Shown: one piece after another, positions 61,466-64,000 of the stretch | Numbering within the stretch: the stretch's first letter is position 1 | How the letters are laid out: each line of letters opens with the position of its first letter | DNA from: Janthinobacterium sp. SUN073 | Lineage (GTDB): Bacteria > Pseudomonadota > Gammaproteobacteria > Burkholderiales > Burkholderiaceae_D | DNA: 64,000 bases | Direction: 5' to 3' | Assembly: GCF_030397665.1 (NCBI RefSeq) | Contig: NZ_JAPUBT010000004.1 | Span: forward strand, 62,001-126,000 | Notes under the pieces: generated by a model | The model's input: only the letters and a program-made list of their open reading frames with translations | Told to the model about the DNA's origin: nothing | Databases searched by the model: none | Position numbers and translations under genes: made by a program

Positions 61466-62204
61466 TTTCCCCACACCCCGCGCCATGGCGGCGACGCCAT
61501 CGACGGTGGCTACATCCGCCGTGCAGAGCAATATGCGCGCCACCGACGCCACCGGCTCCGGCGGCAACTTCGGCAGCGTGTTCCGGCAAGTGCAGGGCGA
61601 AGTGGCCCGCTTCATCGAACAGGGCGGCGGCAACGCCACCAGCCTGAGCCCGCAAGGACGCGCCTACCTGGAGGAGAGCCAGCCCGTGAATGTGCTGGGC
61701 AACATCAACCAGGGCGGCGAGATCGGCGAAGTGCAGCAGCAATTCCTCGCCTCGATCAAGCCGTGGACGCAAGAAACGGGCGCGCGCCTGGGCGTGGCGC
61801 CGGAAATTGTCGCCGCCCACGCCGCGCTGGAATCGGGCTGGGGCCAGCGTCCGTTGCGCCAGGGCACGGGCGCGGACACAAATAATCTGTTCGGCATCAA
61901 GGCCGGCGGCAAATGGCAGGGCGACGTGGCCAGCAATGTCACCACCGAATACGAGGCCGGCAGCGGCACCGCGCTGAAGAAAACCGAGCGCTTCCGCAGC
62001 TATCCGGACCAGGCCAGCGCCTTCCGCGACTATGCGCAAGTGTTACTCGACAATCCACGCTACCGCGCCGCCCTGAACACGGGCACCAATGCGGGCGCCT
62101 TTGCGCAAGGCCTGGCGCGCGGCGGCTATGCCACCGACCCCGACTACGCCACCAAGCTGACGCAGCTGGCGACGCGCTTGCAGCGCACGGCCGCCGCGGA
62201 CTGA
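61452..62204 (+). CDS. Flagellar glucosaminidase (FlgJ-like peptidoglycan hydrolase)
   Basis: Predicted exported muramidase/glucosaminidase of 250 residues. The C-terminal two thirds match the glucosaminidase domain of FlgJ: FLASIKPWTQETGARLGV, AAHAALESGWGQRPL with the catalytic Glu, NNLFGIKAGGKWQG, FRSYPDQASAFRDYAQVL. The rod-capping N-domain of FlgJ is not clear. It lies between flgN and flgA and overlaps flgN by 14 bases. In other lateral clusters flgJ follows flgI, so this is an unusual place. It may be a stand-alone enzyme to open the wall for the rod. Confidence 0.88.
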   Translation: MRQADFPTPRAMAATPSTVATSAVQSNMRATDATGSGGNFGSVFRQVQGEVARFIEQGGGNATSLSPQGRAYLEESQPVNVLGNINQGGEIGEVQQQFLASIKPWTQETGARLGVAPEIVAAHAALESGWGQRPLRQGTGADTNNLFGIKAGGKWQGDVASNVTTEYEAGSGTALKKTERFRSYPDQASAFRDYAQVLLDNPRYRAALNTGTNAGAFAQGLARGGYATDPDYATKLTQLATRLQRTAAAD

Positions 62205-62209
62205 CCTCC

Positions 62210-62971
62210 TTAACGGCCGGGAATGTCGGCCGGCTCCACCACGCCCGCATCGACCACCCTGGCACGTATCACCGTGCCACTGGTGGCGTTGCGCACGCGG
62301 ATCACCTCCCCCAGCGCGCCCGGGTCCAGCGCTTCGCCGGCCATGCTCACTTCCACCTGCTCCTTGCGCGCCACGATATTCACCGCACTGCCCCGCTTGA
62401 TCAACATGGGTGCGGCCAGCTGTCCCTGGCGCAGCACTTCGCCGGCACGCAAGCTGCGCCGGCTCGACAGGCCGACGGCGCCGGGCAAGGAGGAAATACT
62501 GTCCGGCACCATCGTCACGTCGCGCCGCGCCAGCGTCACGTCGGCCGCCTGCAACGGCGTATTGGCCGTGACGGGTGCGCTGCTGATGGCGACCTGGGCC
62601 GTGATGCTACCGCGCGCCAGCATTTCATAACGCCAACCGTTGCTTCCAGGACACACTGCGACAAAGCGCATGCGCTGCGCCGAACGGCTGTCCGCCGTTT
62701 CCAGCGTAACAGGCGCCGCGCAAGCGGGGATGGGGCGCGTGCTTTTCACCACGGCCACTTGAAACTGCGGTTCCAGTAATCCGGCCGTGGCTGCCTGCTG
62801 CGCCAATTGCTCTCGCGCCAACTGTTCCACGCGCGAAAATATATTGTCGGCTGGCAATTCTGCGCGTCCTGCACTACTATATAGGCTGGTCACTAAAAAT
62901 AGGCCAGGAAGCAGTATATGAGGACGTGGCACCTTGTTTCTGATCATCGTAATGCTGTTGAAATGAATCAT
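62210..62971 (-). CDS. flgA: Flagellar P-ring assembly chaperone FlgA (lateral)
   Basis: Periplasmic chaperone of 253 residues with signal peptide (ILLPGLFLVTSLYSSAGRA). The C-terminal SAF/ChapFlgA domain is visible: VPVRRDV-like segment DVTLARRDVTMVPDS, RRSLRAGEVLRQGQLAAP, VNIVARKEQVEVSMAGEALDPGALGEVIRVRN. It is divergent from flgB, a normal arrangement. The ribosome site AAGG precedes ATG 62971. Confidence 0.93.
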   Translation of the reverse strand: MIHFNSITMIRNKVPRPHILLPGLFLVTSLYSSAGRAELPADNIFSRVEQLAREQLAQQAATAGLLEPQFQVAVVKSTRPIPACAAPVTLETADSRSAQRMRFVAVCPGSNGWRYEMLARGSITAQVAISSAPVTANTPLQAADVTLARRDVTMVPDSISSLPGAVGLSSRRSLRAGEVLRQGQLAAPMLIKRGSAVNIVARKEQVEVSMAGEALDPGALGEVIRVRNATSGTVIRARVVDAGVVEPADIPGR

Positions 62972-63111
62972 TGCTAACCTTAATCAAAGATACTGAAGCG
63001 GCATGACCTTACCATGCGTCAACTTGACCAGGCTGGGATTTTACCTCTGCACCACCTATTTTCTAGCCCGAACCGCAAAAAGCACGATCGAATTCAATAC
63101 AAAGGATGACC

Positions 63112-63474
63112 ATGGGGATTAATTTCAAGGATGCGCTGGGCGTGCACGCCGATGCACTCGCGCTACGCGCCGACCGTACCCGCGTGCTGGCGGCCAATAT
63201 TGCCAATGAAAATACGCCCGGCTTCCAGGCCATGGACATGGATTTCGGCAGCGCCCTGCAGCAGTTGCAGGACAACGAAGCGGGCCTGCTGTCGACCGAT
63301 GACGATGCCAGTGCCCTGTACCGCGTGCCCTACCACCCCAGCCGCGACGGCAATACCGTCGAAATCGGCGTCGAGCAGGCGGCGTTCTCGCAAAATGCCA
63401 CCGACTTCCAGACCAGCCTGACTTTCGTCAACATGAAACTGAAGGGTCTGGCCAAGGCCATTTCCGGACAATAA
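63112..63474 (+). CDS. flgB: Flagellar proximal rod protein FlgB (lateral)
   Basis: Rod protein of 120 residues: MGINFKDALGVHADALALRADRTRVLAANIANENTPGF and C-terminal TDFQTSLTFVNMKLKGLAKAI. Start 63112 with AAAGG seven bases before; ATG 63106 is the alternative. First gene of the hook and rod operon. Confidence 0.94.
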   Translation: MGINFKDALGVHADALALRADRTRVLAANIANENTPGFQAMDMDFGSALQQLQDNEAGLLSTDDDASALYRVPYHPSRDGNTVEIGVEQAAFSQNATDFQTSLTFVNMKLKGLAKAISGQ

Positions 63475-63482
63475 GGATCAGC

Positions 63483-63899
63483 ATGAGCTTCCAGGATATT
63501 TCCAAGATCGCCGGTTCGGCGATGGCGGCGCAGACCGTGCGTCTCAATACCATCGCCAGCAATCTGGCCAATGCCGATTCCGTTGCCGGATCCGAAGGTG
63601 AAACCTACCGCGCACGCAAGCCCGTGTTTGCCGCCGTGATGGATGGCCCCGGTGCCAGCGGCGCCGGCGGACGCGTTCAAGTGCTCGACGTGGTGGAAAG
63701 CGATGAACCGCTGCGCAAGGTGTATGAACCGGGCCACCCGATGGCCAATGCCGATGGCATGGTGTTCTACCCCAACGTCAATCAGGTCGCCGAGATGACC
63801 GACATGATGTCGGCTTCGCGCGCGTTTGAAACCAATGTCGAAGTTCTGGGCCGCATCAAGTCGATGCAGCAATCGCTCCTCAAATTAGGTGAAGCATAA
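63483..63899 (+). CDS. flgC: Flagellar proximal rod protein FlgC (lateral)
   Basis: Rod protein of 138 residues with typical start (GSAMAAQTVRLNTIASNLANA) and end (MMSASRAFETNVEVLGRIKSMQQSLLKLG), plus GMVFYPNVNQVAEM. Strong AAGGATC ribosome site. Confidence 0.95.
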   Translation: MSFQDISKIAGSAMAAQTVRLNTIASNLANADSVAGSEGETYRARKPVFAAVMDGPGASGAGGRVQVLDVVESDEPLRKVYEPGHPMANADGMVFYPNVNQVAEMTDMMSASRAFETNVEVLGRIKSMQQSLLKLGEA

Positions 63900-63902
63900 T
63901 CC

Positions 63903-64000
63903 ATGGAAACCAATCTCTTTACAAACAACAACAGTGGCGCCAGCAACAACGGCAGCAATGCCGTCAAGTCGCAAGGTAGTGCCACCCAGGATATGTTCAC
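63903..64000 (+). CDS. flgD: Flagellar hook assembly protein FlgD, N-terminal fragment
   Basis: Only the first 32 codons lie in the window (METNLFTNNNSGASNNGSN, then ATQDMF). A polar low-complexity start followed by QDMF is usual for FlgD, which caps the growing hook. Order flgB-C-D supports the call. The rest lies beyond the right edge. Confidence 0.75.
   Translation, partial: METNLFTNNNSGASNNGSNAVKSQGSATQDMF

Noticed and set aside
1..64000. CRISPR arrays, prophage, transposases, toxin-antitoxin or defence genes
   Set aside because: Looked for and not seen. The only repeats are the two intergenic families, the 14-bp triple and coding repeats.

Overview
The window looks like a chromosomal segment of a high-GC betaproteobacterium of the Oxalobacteraceae, most likely Janthinobacterium or a close relative. 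This is inferred from gene content, codon use and protein style; no database search was possible. It carries no rRNA, tRNA, CRISPR array, transposase or phage gene that I can recognise.

Left third (1-31 kb): ordinary chromosomal genes in small units. They start with two tandem, near-identical chemoreceptor genes behind a cheW gene (minus strand), then an HD-domain protein, an MFS efflux pump with an operator-like palindrome next to a TATAAT box, a periplasmic binding protein, an EamA permease, a secreted CocE-type hydrolase, trpS, a PLP-dependent decarboxylase, a CLC anion transporter with fluoride-exporter-type motifs, a methyltransferase, an ADP-ribosylglycohydrolase, an XRE-cupin regulator divergent from a frameshifted EamA permease, a JmjC-type cupin, a KfrA-like coiled-coil DNA-binding protein, a stand-alone LON domain protein, rhlE, a TonB-dependent receptor, psd, a LysR/azoreductase/pirin unit, a CDF metal exporter, relA, ridA and an alpha/beta hydrolase.

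Middle (31-39 kb): dctA, a DoxX protein, the scoAB CoA-transferase genes, a PAS-LuxR regulator, an SDR oxidoreductase and electron-transfer-flavoprotein:ubiquinone oxidoreductase. These fit use of C4-dicarboxylates, ketone bodies and fatty or amino acids.

Right third (39-64 kb): one continuous flagellar locus. The order is flagellin, an unassigned FliK-like gene, then minus-strand fliM-fliN-fliP-fliQ-fliR-flhB-flhA, then plus-strand fliE-F-G-H-I-J, fliD-S-T-K-L-fliA-motA-motB, flgM-flgN-glucosaminidase, flgA (minus) and flgB-C-D running off the right edge. Own motor genes next to own sigma-28 and an own fliK/fliL block is the layout of a lateral (Flag-2, Laf-type) system, not of the usual polar one. 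The sigma-54 activator LafK, normally between fliM and fliE, is missing; a 550-bp AT-richer gap occupies its place.

The most unusual signal is a family of five about 120-nt intergenic elements (16712, 17875, 18886, 31662 and 34708). They have inverted terminal arms, a conserved core and hairpins whose two sides change together between copies. Their ends lie within a few bases of stop codons or a ribosome-binding site in most cases, and one copy sits inside the scoAB operon. A second, smaller family (two 27-bp perfect palindromes at 10591 and 28025) also shows a compensatory base-pair change. I do not recognise the first family and consider it the best candidate for something undescribed.
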